11,654 nucleotides of DNA from Acidobacteriota bacterium (GTDB lineage: Bacteria; Acidobacteriota; Terriglobia; Terriglobales; Acidobacteriaceae). Location: NCBI GenBank assembly GCA_021841795.1, contig JAKCDN010000056.1, positions 1 through 11,654 on the forward strand. Direction: 5' to 3'. How positions within the stretch are numbered: the first letter of the stretch is position 1; each line of letters opens with the position of its first letter. Positions 1-6,506 of the stretch are shown here, one piece after another. The notes beneath the pieces are model-generated. The model did no database searches and was not told the DNA's origin. It saw only the letters and a list, made by a program, of their open reading frames with translations. The position numbers and the translations under genes were made by a program.

Positions 1-2
1 AT

Positions 3-1133
3 AACGGCCCGAACATCGTGCCGCGGCCCGCCAACGCATGGCCGATCGCGCCGAAGGGTTTCAAGGTGGAGCTCTACGCGACGGGGCTGGATAATCCGCG
101 CCTGATCCGTGTTGCGCCCAACGGCGACCTGTTTCTGGCCGAGAGCGCGAGCGGCAAGATCAAGGTGTTCCGCGGCGTGGATGCGCAAGGCAACCCGAAG
201 CAGACCGCGGTGTTTGTCGGCGGACTGCACCAGCCGTTCGGGATTGCGTTTTACCCCAACGGGGCGCACCCGCTCTGGGTGTATATCGGCGACACGGACG
301 CCATTGTGCGCTTTCCTTACCGCAACGGCGACCTGGAGGCGCGCGGCCCGATGGAGCACATTGCCGATCTTCCGGGCGGCGGCCGGCTGCGCGGCGGCGG
401 GCACTGGACGCGGGATCTGGCCTTCTCACTGGACGGGAGCAAGCTGTTCGCCTCAGTGGGCTCGCACTCGAACGTGGACGACTCGGACACGCATCCGGAG
501 GAGTTCCACCGCGCGGATGTGCTGGAGTTCACGCCCGAGGGCAAGTTTCTGGAGGTCTACGCCTCCGGGCTGCGCAACTGCGTGGGCGAGGCCATCGATC
601 CCACCACCGGCCAACTGTGGTGCTCGACGAACGAGCGCGACGCCCTGGGCAACAACCTTGTGCCCGACTACATCACCCACGTTCAGGAGGGTGGCTTCTA
701 CGGCTGGCCGTGGTGGTACATGAGCGTGGGCGGAGGCAAGCAGGATCCGCGGCACGCGGGCAAGCACCCGGAGCTGAAGGGCAAGGTGATCACGCCGGAC
801 ATCCTGCTGAATCCGCATTTTGCGTCGCTGGAGATGACGTTCTACGAGGGCGCGCAGTTTCCGGCGCAGTACAAAGGCGACGGCTTTGCCGCCGAGCATG
901 GGTCGTGGAACCGGGCGCAGCGGGCCGGGTACGAGGTAATCCGGCTGCCGATGAAGAACGGCCACGCGACCGGCGAGTATGAGGACTTCCTGACCGGCTT
1001 TACCGTGGGCAGCGGCGACGGCGACGTCTGGGGCCGGCCGGTGGGCGTGGCCGTGGCCGGCGATGGCTCCCTGTTTGTCTCCGACGATGGATCGCGGTCG
1101 ATCTGGCACGTGATCTACACCGGGAAGAAGTAG
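3..1133 (+). CDS. PQQ-dependent sugar (sorbosone-type) dehydrogenase, 5'-truncated
   Basis: The product looks like a six-bladed beta-propeller sugar dehydrogenase of the L-sorbosone/soluble glucose dehydrogenase group, which oxidises sugars or aldoses with PQQ, usually outside the cytoplasm. Family-typical stretches are present: FKVELYATGLDNPR near the left end, a GGHWTRDLAFS segment with the His and Arg expected near the cofactor (about residues 127-137, counted from the GTG at 18), SGLRNCVGEAIDP (about 183-195), GGFYGWPWW (about 225-233) and EHGSWNRAQR. The reading frame stays open to the left edge, so the GTG at 18 is probably an internal valine. The true start, and any signal peptide, lie outside the window. 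It ends with TAG at 1131-1133 after a complete C-terminal propeller blade. The exact substrate cannot be read from sequence. A non-PQQ propeller relative is the main alternative. Confidence 0.85.
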   Translation, partial: NGPNIVPRPANAWPIAPKGFKVELYATGLDNPRLIRVAPNGDLFLAESASGKIKVFRGVDAQGNPKQTAVFVGGLHQPFGIAFYPNGAHPLWVYIGDTDAIVRFPYRNGDLEARGPMEHIADLPGGGRLRGGGHWTRDLAFSLDGSKLFASVGSHSNVDDSDTHPEEFHRADVLEFTPEGKFLEVYASGLRNCVGEAIDPTTGQLWCSTNERDALGNNLVPDYITHVQEGGFYGWPWWYMSVGGGKQDPRHAGKHPELKGKVITPDILLNPHFASLEMTFYEGAQFPAQYKGDGFAAEHGSWNRAQRAGYEVIRLPMKNGHATGEYEDFLTGFTVGSGDGDVWGRPVGVAVAGDGSLFVSDDGSRSIWHVIYTGKK

Positions 1134-1176
1134 CCGGGCGGTCAGCAGCCGGCAAACGGCGTCCTGGCGGGGAGAA

Positions 1177-1196
1177 TTGCACCGGCCCTGGTGCAA
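1177..1196. terminator. Small hairpin downstream of the sugar dehydrogenase
   Basis: TTGCACC pairs perfectly with GGTGCAA around a six-base loop, starting 43 bases after the dehydrogenase stop codon. The hairpin is not followed by a T-run on the plus strand, so it is at best a weak or Rho-assisted transcript end. It could also simply be a 3'-end stabilising structure. Confidence 0.3.
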
Positions 1197-1317
1197 AAGA
1201 CGCGATTTCCGCGCCGATCCAGGGCTGTTGCCGGCCTCGGGCCAGGAAAAAAATGTTTTGGATAGATCCTGCAAAGAAGATCTTTATTTTCAGCGGCTTG
1301 CGCGACGACAAATCGAC

Positions 1318-1323
1318 TAAAAT
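1318..1323 (+). promoter_or_regulatory. -10-like element TAAAAT
   Basis: TAAAAT matches five of six bases of the bacterial -10 consensus and lies in the AT-rich island. A good -35 at 16-18 bp spacing is missing: TTGCGC is present, but only 14 bp upstream. Transcription would start at about 1330 and could run to the hairpin at 1489-1522. Confidence 0.3.
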
Positions 1324-1334
1324 CCCTGCTTTCA

Positions 1335-1508
1335 ATGGCTTGCGGCCAGAATCTAGACAACAAAGAAGTTATCGCAGCTCCCGAGCCGCCGAATTCTGAA
1401 GCCGCAACACTCAAATCGACGCGCCCCAAGGAGCGGCGACAGGGCGCGAAAGCAAAAACGGCTACCGTCACCAGCAATTGCCCTGCAAGCAGCAAACGCG
1501 GCCCATGA
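1335..1508 (+). CDS. Possible small basic protein (57 aa), unproven
   Basis: An ATG at 1335 opens a 57-codon frame ending in TGA at 1506-1508. The product starts MACGQNLDNKEV and has a Lys/Arg/Ala-rich middle (KSTRPKERRQGAKAKTATVT), with no signal peptide or membrane segment. I do not recognise it. In favour: it sits in a locally AT-richer island, a TAAAAT -10-like box lies at 1318-1323 (so the leader would be only about 5 nt), and its stop codon falls in the loop of a perfect hairpin. Against: there is no Shine-Dalgarno sequence, it is short, and the same interval could equally be a roughly 190-nt non-coding RNA. Treat the coding status as open. Confidence 0.25.
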   Translation: MACGQNLDNKEVIAAPEPPNSEAATLKSTRPKERRQGAKAKTATVTSNCPASSKRGP

Positions 1509-1522
1509 GCCGCGTTTGCTGC
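1489..1522. terminator. Perfect 14-bp inverted repeat (hairpin), likely transcript end between converging genes
   Basis: The arms 1489-1502 (GCAGCAAACGCGGC) and 1509-1522 are perfectly complementary around a six-base loop (CCATGA). The position between two converging genes suits a bidirectional terminator. There is no proper T-run on either side: the plus side continues CGATTGGTTCC and the minus side TTGCAGGGC. The termination role is therefore inferred from place and stem strength rather than from a canonical intrinsic terminator. The loop contains the TGA stop of the small open frame at 1335-1508. Confidence 0.5.
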
Positions 1523-1680
1523 CGATTGGTTCCATTATGCGCCCGGCGGGGGAAATCATCGGCAAAGAGCGCGGAAGATATTTGCGCGGAGGCGCAGGGC
1601 GCCGGGAACGCGGCGGCGGTTCCGGGTTGCGGCTCCCAAGACGCATGCCCGGTGAGCGCCCGTCCCACGGGAGCGAGGCC

Positions 1681-2301
1681 TCAGTGCCTGACCCAGCCGT
1701 ATTTGCCGGCTTCGAAGCTGCGGCGGTCGACACGGGGCAGGGCGCGGGTTACGGGATCGGGAGCGAGCGGGAAATGACGGGCGGCGATGAGGGCCTCGGG
1801 GACACACCACACATCGTCTTCCGCGGTCATCCAATGGCAGGCATCGAGGCGGTGCAGGTTGAGGGGCACGGAGTAGGCGCGGAGAGTGTATTCGCCGCGC
1901 AGGTTGAAGTAGTTCGCAAAGTAGCTGAGGGCCAGCTCGCGGAGGGTGCGGTAGACGGGCGGGCGAAAGCGCAGGCCGGAAAAGTTGGACTTGGCGATGC
2001 CGCCCCAGAGGCCGCGCTCGCGGTAAAGGGCGACGACATGATCGTCGTCATGCACGGATTCCAGGTCCATGAGGAGCGGCGGCCGGCCGTTGACGCGCAG
2101 TGCGGCTGCGGCCAGGAGCGCGCCCTCAAGGCAGTGGCCCTTGCGCTCGCGGAGGACGCGGCGGGGCGACCAGGCGGTGTCGGCGTACTGGTAGTCGAGC
2201 GCATCGATGAACTTTTGAATCAGGGCCGGGGTTCTGAGGACGCGCAAGGTGCGCACCTCCGCCGGCGAGAGAGCCGTCTTTCGAGCCGCCTTGCGTTCCA
2301 T
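1681..2301 (-). CDS. Transglutaminase-like (papain-fold) protein of unknown function
   Basis: This 206-residue cytoplasmic protein has no signal peptide. Its core looks like a transglutaminase/papain-like domain: GHCLEGALLAAAAL carries the candidate nucleophile Cys57 at the head of a helix, DDDHVVALYRERGLWGGIAKSN carries the candidate His88, and Asn106 (or a neighbouring polar residue) sits where the third catalytic residue would be. The N-terminal region (about residues 12-50, with the pattern LIQKFIDALDYQY) resembles the helical lead-in seen in bacterial proteins of this kind. The start at 2301 is chosen because a GGAGG lies 12 bases upstream and the similarity begins right after it. An in-frame extension further upstream would run into the holB promoter area and has unrelated composition. 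The gene is divergent from holB and stands alone. Substrate and process are unknown. Confidence 0.7.
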   Translation of the reverse strand: MERKAARKTALSPAEVRTLRVLRTPALIQKFIDALDYQYADTAWSPRRVLRERKGHCLEGALLAAAALRVNGRPPLLMDLESVHDDDHVVALYRERGLWGGIAKSNFSGLRFRPPVYRTLRELALSYFANYFNLRGEYTLRAYSVPLNLHRLDACHWMTAEDDVWCVPEALIAARHFPLAPDPVTRALPRVDRRSFEAGKYGWVRH

Positions 2302-2446
2302 ATGCGTGCATCGCCTCCAGGGACATGGCTCCGCAGCGCCGGCGCGCAAAAGTTGTGCGGAGAGGCCAAAGGTGCATTTTAGGGCATGCGGAGAGATGGC
2401 CGGGGCGCCCGATCGGGGCATTTCCGCCACCTGATAGTCTCGAACC
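2302..2446. promoter_or_regulatory. Divergent intergenic region, transglutaminase-like gene / holB
   Basis: These 145 bases must hold promoters for both outward-facing genes. A GGAGG for the minus-strand gene lies at about 2314-2318. On the holB side no ribosome binding site is visible, and a weak extended -10-like TGATAGTCT (2432-2440) sits just before the GTG. No clear -35 box or operator is seen. Confidence 0.4.
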
Positions 2447-3556
2447 GTGGGCTTTGACAGGTTTCTTGGCAATACGGCGACGGTGACGCACCTGCGGGAG
2501 AGCGTGCGCGCGGGGCGATTTCCGCACTCGATGATTCTGGCGGGACCGCGGGGCGCGGGGAAATACACGCTGGCGCTGATGCTGGCGCAGGCGGTGAACT
2601 GCCTTGAGCCGACGGAGAGCGACGGACTGCCGGACTTTTGCGGAAGCTGCCGCAACTGCACGCGCATAGGCGCGTCCGCGGATCTGGATGCGCGGGTGGC
2701 CGAGGCCGTGGAGGCGCGGGAAGAGATGCGCGAGACCGACAAGCGGGAGACGCGCATCTTTGTGCAGACGCATCCGGACGTGCTGGTGGTGCCGCCCGAT
2801 CCGCCGCAGCTTCTGATCAAGCTGGGGCAGGTGCGGCAGGCGATCCACGCGGCGTATTACCGGCCGCCGGTGGAGGCGCAGCGGGCGTTCACGATCTTTA
2901 CGTCGTCGGCGTTTATGAAGGAGGCGGCGAACAGCCTGCTGAAGCTGCTGGAAGAGCCGCCGGAGCACACGACGCTGTTGCTGCTGACGGAGAATCCGCA
3001 GGAGCTGCTGCCGACGATCCGGTCGCGGGCGGTGATGCACCGGCTGGGCGCGCTGCCGGCGACGGAGCTTGAGGCGCTGCTGGCGGAGCGGCGGCCGGAG
3101 CTGCGGTCGCCGCAGCGCGCGCTGGCGGCCCGGCTGGCGCAGGGAGCGGTGGGACGCGCGCTGGCGCTGGACCTGGACGCGTACATGGCGAGCCGCAACG
3201 ATGCCATGGTGATTCTGCGGACGGCGCTGCGGGAGCCCGACTACTCCGCGCTCTTCCACGCCACGGAGACCTATCGCGCCGGCGCGGACGGGCAGGAGAA
3301 GACGATCGGCCTGCTGCGCGCGCTGGGCGGCCTGTTCGAGGATCTGCTGGTGATTGTGGCGGGCACGCCGGGGCTGATGCGCAACCTGGATCTTGCCGGC
3401 GAGCTGCAACGGCTGGCCGAGGGGCTGAGCATCGACTGGATTGACGGCGCGGCGCGGGCGCTGGTGCAGGTGGAGCAGGGGATGCGCCGCAATCTGCTGC
3501 GGTCGCTCTCACTGGACGCGATGGCGGTGGGTCTGGCGGCGGAGCGCGGACAGTAG
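2447..3556 (+). CDS. holB: DNA polymerase III subunit delta'
   Basis: This is the delta' subunit of the clamp loader, which with tau/gamma and delta opens the beta clamp and places it on primed DNA. The 369 residues show an AAA+ module: LGNTATVTHLRESVRAGRFPHS, a P-loop GPRGAGKYT (33-41), a zinc module with Cys52, Cys65, Cys68 and Cys71, a helix NSLLKLLEEPPEHT (162-175), a sensor-1 type TENP (181-184) and TIRSR (190-194). Oddities: about 30 charged residues (roughly 76-108) are inserted between the zinc module and THPDVLVV. The Walker B acidic pair is replaced (FTSSAF), in keeping with delta' being a stator rather than an ATPase. The usual SRC arginine-finger motif reads SRA. The start is the GTG at 2447 because an in-frame TAG lies 12 bases upstream. 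There is no Shine-Dalgarno, so leaderless translation is possible. It converges with the CpaE-like gene, 61 bases between their stops. Confidence 0.92.
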   Translation: MGFDRFLGNTATVTHLRESVRAGRFPHSMILAGPRGAGKYTLALMLAQAVNCLEPTESDGLPDFCGSCRNCTRIGASADLDARVAEAVEAREEMRETDKRETRIFVQTHPDVLVVPPDPPQLLIKLGQVRQAIHAAYYRPPVEAQRAFTIFTSSAFMKEAANSLLKLLEEPPEHTTLLLLTENPQELLPTIRSRAVMHRLGALPATELEALLAERRPELRSPQRALAARLAQGAVGRALALDLDAYMASRNDAMVILRTALREPDYSALFHATETYRAGADGQEKTIGLLRALGGLFEDLLVIVAGTPGLMRNLDLAGELQRLAEGLSIDWIDGAARALVQVEQGMRRNLLRSLSLDAMAVGLAAERGQ

Positions 3557-3617
3557 GCCCAGAGCACGGCGGGCGCGGCGGATGGCAGGCCGCGGATAGC
3601 GGACGGGCCGGGGCCGT

Positions 3618-4817
3618 TCAGCGCAGGAAGCGGAACAGGCCCTTGCGGTCGCTCTTGCCGATGGTGAGCCCGGCGGCGGATTTAGCCATGTCGCGGAGGG
3701 CGCGGGAGATGGGCGAATCGATGAGCACCATGGGCGTAGCGGTCTCGCGGGTGCGGCGCGCGGCCGCGTAGTCGTCGGGAATCTTCCACTGGGCGGGACG
3801 CGTGAGGGCCTCGGAGATCTTTTTCTCGTCGAAGACCAGATCGCTGGGCTTGTAGCGGTTGAGGACGATCTGGAGGGTCTGGTCGCGGGTAAAGAAAAAC
3901 TTCGAGACCATGCGGTTGGCATTGAAGAGCTCGGTGATGCCGACCTGGGTGACGAGGTAGATGATGGCGGACTTGTCAAAGAGGGCGGTGCCGAGGAGAT
4001 CGATGCGGGAGCCCGCGTCGACGACGACAAAGCGATAGGATTCAGCGGCCACGGCGACCAGCCGGTCGATGGAGTCAAGGGGCATGGCGGCATCAGAGAA
4101 TTCAGACGGGGAGGCCAGCACGGAGAGGCCGCTGCTGTGGTGGGCGACGAGGGTGGAAAGCAGCCTGTGGTCGAGGCGGTCAGGATACTGCAGCGCGTTG
4201 CGCACCGAGTATTCCGTGGTGATGCCGAGGTTGATGGCGACATCGCCGAGAGGCAGGCCGAAATCGACGAGGAGCGTGTTGCCCTCCGACTCCTGGGCCA
4301 GGGCAAGGGCGAAGTTGGCGGCGAGGGTGGTGACGCCGCAGCCGCCCTTGGTGCCAAGAAAGACAAAGAGGCGGCTGGAGGCACGCGCCTCCTGGCTGGC
4401 GATGGTGTAACGCTCGGCGGCGCGCGCCAGAGCGGAGGAGATCTCATGCGCATCGATGGGGAAGACAAAGAACTCCCGCGCGCCGGCGCGCATGAGCTGC
4501 ACGGTCAACTTCATGTCGACCCGCGAGGAGTACACCATGAGATAGATTTGCGGGTTGGTGTTGAGCTGCTCGGTGAGGGCGAAGGCCAGGGCGGGATCGC
4601 AGTCAACGTTGAGGAGAACGATGTTGTAGGGATCGGGAAGGATCTGATCGAGGTCCGCGGCGCGAATCGGGAAGGAAGAGATCTGCGAGATCTGCAGGTT
4701 TCTGAAGTCGGCGAGGGCGGCAGCGACATTGGCGCGCCGGTGCGCGTCAGAGTCCATGATGGCTACGCTCAGGGATACCCGGCCGAGAAATTCAGAACCT
4801 GCACGATCAGTGAGCAT
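3618..4817 (-). CDS. cpaE: CpaE/TadZ-like P-loop ATPase with degenerate receiver domain
   Basis: The 399-residue protein has the two-part build of CpaE/TadZ, which localises Flp (Tad) type IV pilus assembly at the pole or membrane. Residues about 15-140 form a receiver-like fold: the acidic pair Asp22/Asp24 is kept, but the phospho-acceptor position reads Asn70 (VLLN) and the conserved Lys is replaced in REFFVFPI, so it is probably not phosphorylated. Residues about 150-385 form a MinD/ParA-like ATPase. It has a deviant Walker A GTKGGCGVTT (155-164), in which the invariant P-loop Lys is Val as in many CpaE proteins, then LLVDFGLPLGDVAINLG (Asp185) and a Walker B-like VVVDAGS (Asp267). The start at 4817 is the only ATG ahead of the receiver beta-1, and its ribosome site is weak (GGAG about 14 nt upstream). 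No other tad gene is present here, so it is an orphan. A MinD-family ATPase of another system is the alternative. Confidence 0.75.
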   Translation of the reverse strand: MLTDRAGSEFLGRVSLSVAIMDSDAHRRANVAAALADFRNLQISQISSFPIRAADLDQILPDPYNIVLLNVDCDPALAFALTEQLNTNPQIYLMVYSSRVDMKLTVQLMRAGAREFFVFPIDAHEISSALARAAERYTIASQEARASSRLFVFLGTKGGCGVTTLAANFALALAQESEGNTLLVDFGLPLGDVAINLGITTEYSVRNALQYPDRLDHRLLSTLVAHHSSGLSVLASPSEFSDAAMPLDSIDRLVAVAAESYRFVVVDAGSRIDLLGTALFDKSAIIYLVTQVGITELFNANRMVSKFFFTRDQTLQIVLNRYKPSDLVFDEKKISEALTRPAQWKIPDDYAAARRTRETATPMVLIDSPISRALRDMAKSAAGLTIGKSDRKGLFRFLR

Positions 4818-4843
4818 AGATTTCGAACGAACTCCAACCTTTC

Positions 4844-4849
4844 ATCATA
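4844..4849 (-). promoter_or_regulatory. Probable -10 box of the cpaE-like gene
   Basis: On the minus strand this reads TATGAT, five of six bases of the -10 consensus. It would give a transcript starting about 20 bases before the cpaE-like ATG. No good -35 is seen at 16-18 bp. An 8-base C run (8 G on the minus strand) lies further upstream at 4898-4905. Confidence 0.4.
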
Positions 4850-5187
4850 GTCCATTGGAATCCGCTCAGGCATTGGCGAAGGTTTACCTGTCGTATGCCC
4901 CCCCCGGGAATCTGCGCAGGGTGCGGCGCTGGCCTCCCGATCCGGCTACAGACTGGCCCCTACATCCGCATGCGAACCGGCGGGGAGGGTGGAGTGGCGC
5001 CGGCACGATGGCACGGCGTGCGCAAAAACGCCGTCCTGCAGAGGAAAAGAAACACTCGGTGCAGGACGGCCAAGCCACGCGCCCGATCGGTCATGAGCGC
5101 GGCGTCCGGATTGCCCATGTGGTTACGCAGGGCTGAGCGGGACGACGCAAGCAGCGTCTGGAGCGGCCACAAGACAACCGGCCGCGT
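4850..5187. other. Intergenic region upstream of cpaE-like and downstream of the TonB-domain gene
   Basis: This stretch of 338 bases has no credible gene. It holds an 8-base homopolymeric C tract at 4898-4905, a short GC-rich partly self-complementary segment at about 4995-5022, and an intrinsic terminator for the minus-strand TonB-domain gene at 5024-5070. The remaining sequence (5071-5187), the 3' trailer of that gene, shows nothing I recognise. Confidence 0.55.
5024..5070 (-). terminator. Intrinsic terminator of the TonB-domain gene
   Basis: Arms 5030-5040 (GCCGTCCTGCA) and 5060-5070 are perfectly complementary over 11 bp around a 19-base loop, and three more pairs (GAG/CTC) are possible inside. 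Read on the minus strand, the stem is followed at once by GTTTTTGCG (T5 at 5024-5028), the layout of a Rho-independent terminator. It lies 118 bases past the stop of the minus-strand gene at 5188-5553, so that gene has a sizeable 3' trailer. Confidence 0.75.
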
Positions 5188-5553
5188 TCAGTCGCCGAGC
5201 GAGAAGTTGACGGCGACGGTGACCACGGAGTCGCCATCTCCGGGGACGAACTTCCATTGACGGACGGCATCTTCGGCGGCGACCTCGAGCATGTGATTGC
5301 CGCTGACGGGGCGAACGTCTTTGACCTTTCCCTGCGCGTCGACGGTGGCCGCAAGCTGGACCTCACCGCTGATGTGCATGCGTTTGGCGATCTCGGGATA
5401 GACGGGTGAGACACGGGATTTGACGGCGCGCGCATCGCCGGCGCGGGCCGGCAACGCCAGCGCCACCACGGCCGCCAGCGCGGCTGCGCGCAGAATTGTG
5501 ACAGCGAACGTACGTCCGGAATGGACAGTGCTTCGAGAAAGATCCTTGTACAT
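5188..5553 (-). CDS. Short exported protein consisting of a TonB C-terminal domain
   Basis: This 121-residue protein has an N-terminal basic stretch, a hydrophobic segment (about residues 17-36) and an ALPARA|GD signal-peptidase-like site near residue 38. A TonB C-terminal domain follows: SPVYPEIAKRMHISGEVQL, VDAQGKVKDVRPVSGN, and AAEDAVRQWKFVPG. Full TonB proteins link ExbBD to outer-membrane receptors through a membrane anchor and a Pro-rich arm. Here the arm is absent, so this is either a secreted stand-alone domain or, if the hydrophobic segment is not cleaved, a very short anchored form. It is unlikely to reach across the periplasm by itself. The start at 5553 is supported by an excellent AGGAGGGG a few bases upstream. 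No exbB/exbD or receptor gene is nearby. A clear terminator lies downstream. Confidence 0.85.
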   Translation of the reverse strand: MYKDLSRSTVHSGRTFAVTILRAAALAAVVALALPARAGDARAVKSRVSPVYPEIAKRMHISGEVQLAATVDAQGKVKDVRPVSGNHMLEVAAEDAVRQWKFVPGDGDSVVTVAVNFSLGD

Positions 5554-5657
5554 GAGCCCCTCCTGTTGATGAGAAAAACACAATGGAGTTATCGGCTCCG
5601 GGGAGAGGAACATGATGGGAAAATGCACATCCGGTTACGAAAGGAATGGACGGCGGG

Positions 5658-6242
5658 CTACGCGGTTGAGGGCGGCGGCGCGACAGCGGCAAAGGTAAGG
5701 TCGTGCGCGGCGCTGGCGTGCTGCTGGCGCCAGAGCTCAAAGAGGCGGCCGTAGCTGAGGGTGACATACTGCGAGGGATCGATGCCGAGACGGACGGCGG
5801 TGCGGTCGATCCACTGCGGGGAGCCTTCGAGCTCGGCGTAGTCGCCGATGGGGGTTTCGTCGATGACGCAATGGCCCTCGCCGTCGGTCCATTCGGTGCG
5901 CCACTTTTCATAGCGGAAGGCGGAGACCAGTCCCAGGCCGAGAAAGATTTCGGCCAGGGCGTCGCCGTCGGCGAGGCCGGTTTCGGTCTCGATGCGATGC
6001 TTGTGCCGGTCTTCGCCGGGACCGGAGAGGGGCAGGCGTTTGTGGGTCAGCGTCCAGCGGCCGGCATAGCTGCGGATGCGCAGAATCTCAGTGCGCGCGC
6101 GCAACTGGCGGTCGGGCGTATCAAAGAGAACGTTGCTCTCGAAGCTGCGCGGGGTTTCAAGGCGGAATGCAGCCGCCTGCAGGCGGCGGGCCAGTGCAGC
6201 GGTGGAGTCGACGCGAAACTTGATCTCGGTTTCAATGGGCAT
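5658..6242 (-). CDS. CYTH-domain protein (class IV adenylate cyclase / triphosphatase-like)
   Basis: The 194-residue product opens MPIETEIKFRV, giving the ExExK signature of the CYTH superfamily (Glu4, Glu6, Lys8), whose tunnel fold binds triphosphates and metal ions. Further family marks are LRIRSY, the Lys/Arg-rich strand LTHKRLP, HKHRIETET, EKWRTEWTD and the acidic VIDETPIGDYAELEG. CYTH proteins include class IV adenylate cyclases, thiamine triphosphatases and inorganic triphosphatases, and sequence alone does not settle which this is. The start at 6242 is favoured because the ExExK motif normally begins within the first few residues. An alternative ATG at 6260 would add MSGCAA. Neither has a clear ribosome binding site. 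It precedes the TonB-domain gene on the same strand by 104 bases, with no evident functional tie. Confidence 0.85.
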   Translation of the reverse strand: MPIETEIKFRVDSTAALARRLQAAAFRLETPRSFESNVLFDTPDRQLRARTEILRIRSYAGRWTLTHKRLPLSGPGEDRHKHRIETETGLADGDALAEIFLGLGLVSAFRYEKWRTEWTDGEGHCVIDETPIGDYAELEGSPQWIDRTAVRLGIDPSQYVTLSYGRLFELWRQQHASAAHDLTFAAVAPPPSTA

Positions 6243-6324
6243 GGCGGCGCAACCGGACATCAGGACGTAGGGGCCAATTCAGGCGGGCGGCGCAGCGGGC
6301 AAAGACAGGACCGGACGAGGCGAA

Positions 6325-6499
6325 AGAGCAGAAGAAAGCGATCGCGCCCACGGGCCAATCGCATGTCCGCGGGGATCCCGGTCTACACCCCACGGACCCA
6401 GCGCGCGTCCGTCGGAACCCCGGCGCGCATCGCTTCTCCCTCGTGGAACCGTGAAGAACTGCCACTTGCAGCCACCCGTGCGAACCTGTCGCAACACCC
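6325..6499 (-). ncRNA. ssrS: Candidate 6S-like regulatory RNA
   Basis: 6S RNA is a long, bulged hairpin that mimics an open promoter and binds housekeeping RNA polymerase. The minus strand here folds into such a rod: CACGGG (6475-6480) pairs with CCCGTG (6349-6354), GCAAGT (6464-6469) with ACATGC (6361-6366, one mismatch), CCACG (6442-6446) with CGTGG (about 6390-6394), and an apical stem GCGCGCCG (6421-6428) closes with CGGACGCGC (6403-6411) with one bulged A. The order of elements recalls E. coli 6S: GCAAG then a GGCAGT-like stretch on the 5' side, and GCGGACATGC on the 3' side like GCGGCGGCAUC. A TATACT -10 box lies just upstream. The interval has no good protein reading. The ends are approximate, no U-run terminator is visible, and the outer stem is imperfect, so the 6S identity is a hypothesis. 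Confidence 0.5.
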
Positions 6500-6506
6500 A
6501 AGAGCG

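Larger units (their letters stand above)
1134..1680. other. 547-base intergenic region between converging genes
   Basis: This gap separates the sugar dehydrogenase from the oppositely oriented transglutaminase-like gene. Base composition falls from very GC-rich to noticeably AT-richer at about 1250-1500. It holds a 7-bp hairpin at 1177-1196 (TTGCACC / GGTGCAA, 6-nt loop), a small hairpin at 1273-1285, a -10-like TAAAAT at 1318-1323, a 57-codon open frame at 1335-1508 and a perfect 14-bp inverted repeat at 1489-1522. From about 1525 to 1680 I see nothing beyond GC-rich sequence. No mobile element signature is visible. Confidence 0.6.

Noticed and set aside
1516..2382. A 288-codon plus-strand frame opposite the transglutaminase-like gene
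   Set aside because: Its composition is typical of an antisense shadow, it has no motif, and it overlaps a minus-strand gene with a recognisable Cys/His core and a ribosome site.
2302..2820. N-terminal extension of the transglutaminase-like frame up to 2820
   Set aside because: The extra residues are Ser/Arg/Ala-rich antisense of holB. A Met with an upstream GGAGG at 2301 gives a normal start where the similarity begins.
5554..5628. Alternative upstream start for the TonB-domain gene
   Set aside because: The strong AGGAGGGG a few bases before 5553 and the signal peptide that begins there fix the start. The longer version would bury the signal sequence.
6279..6497. A 72-codon minus-strand frame across the 6S-like region
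   Set aside because: It has no ribosome site and no protein motif, and its composition is what any GC-rich non-coding stretch gives. The RNA fold explains the interval better.
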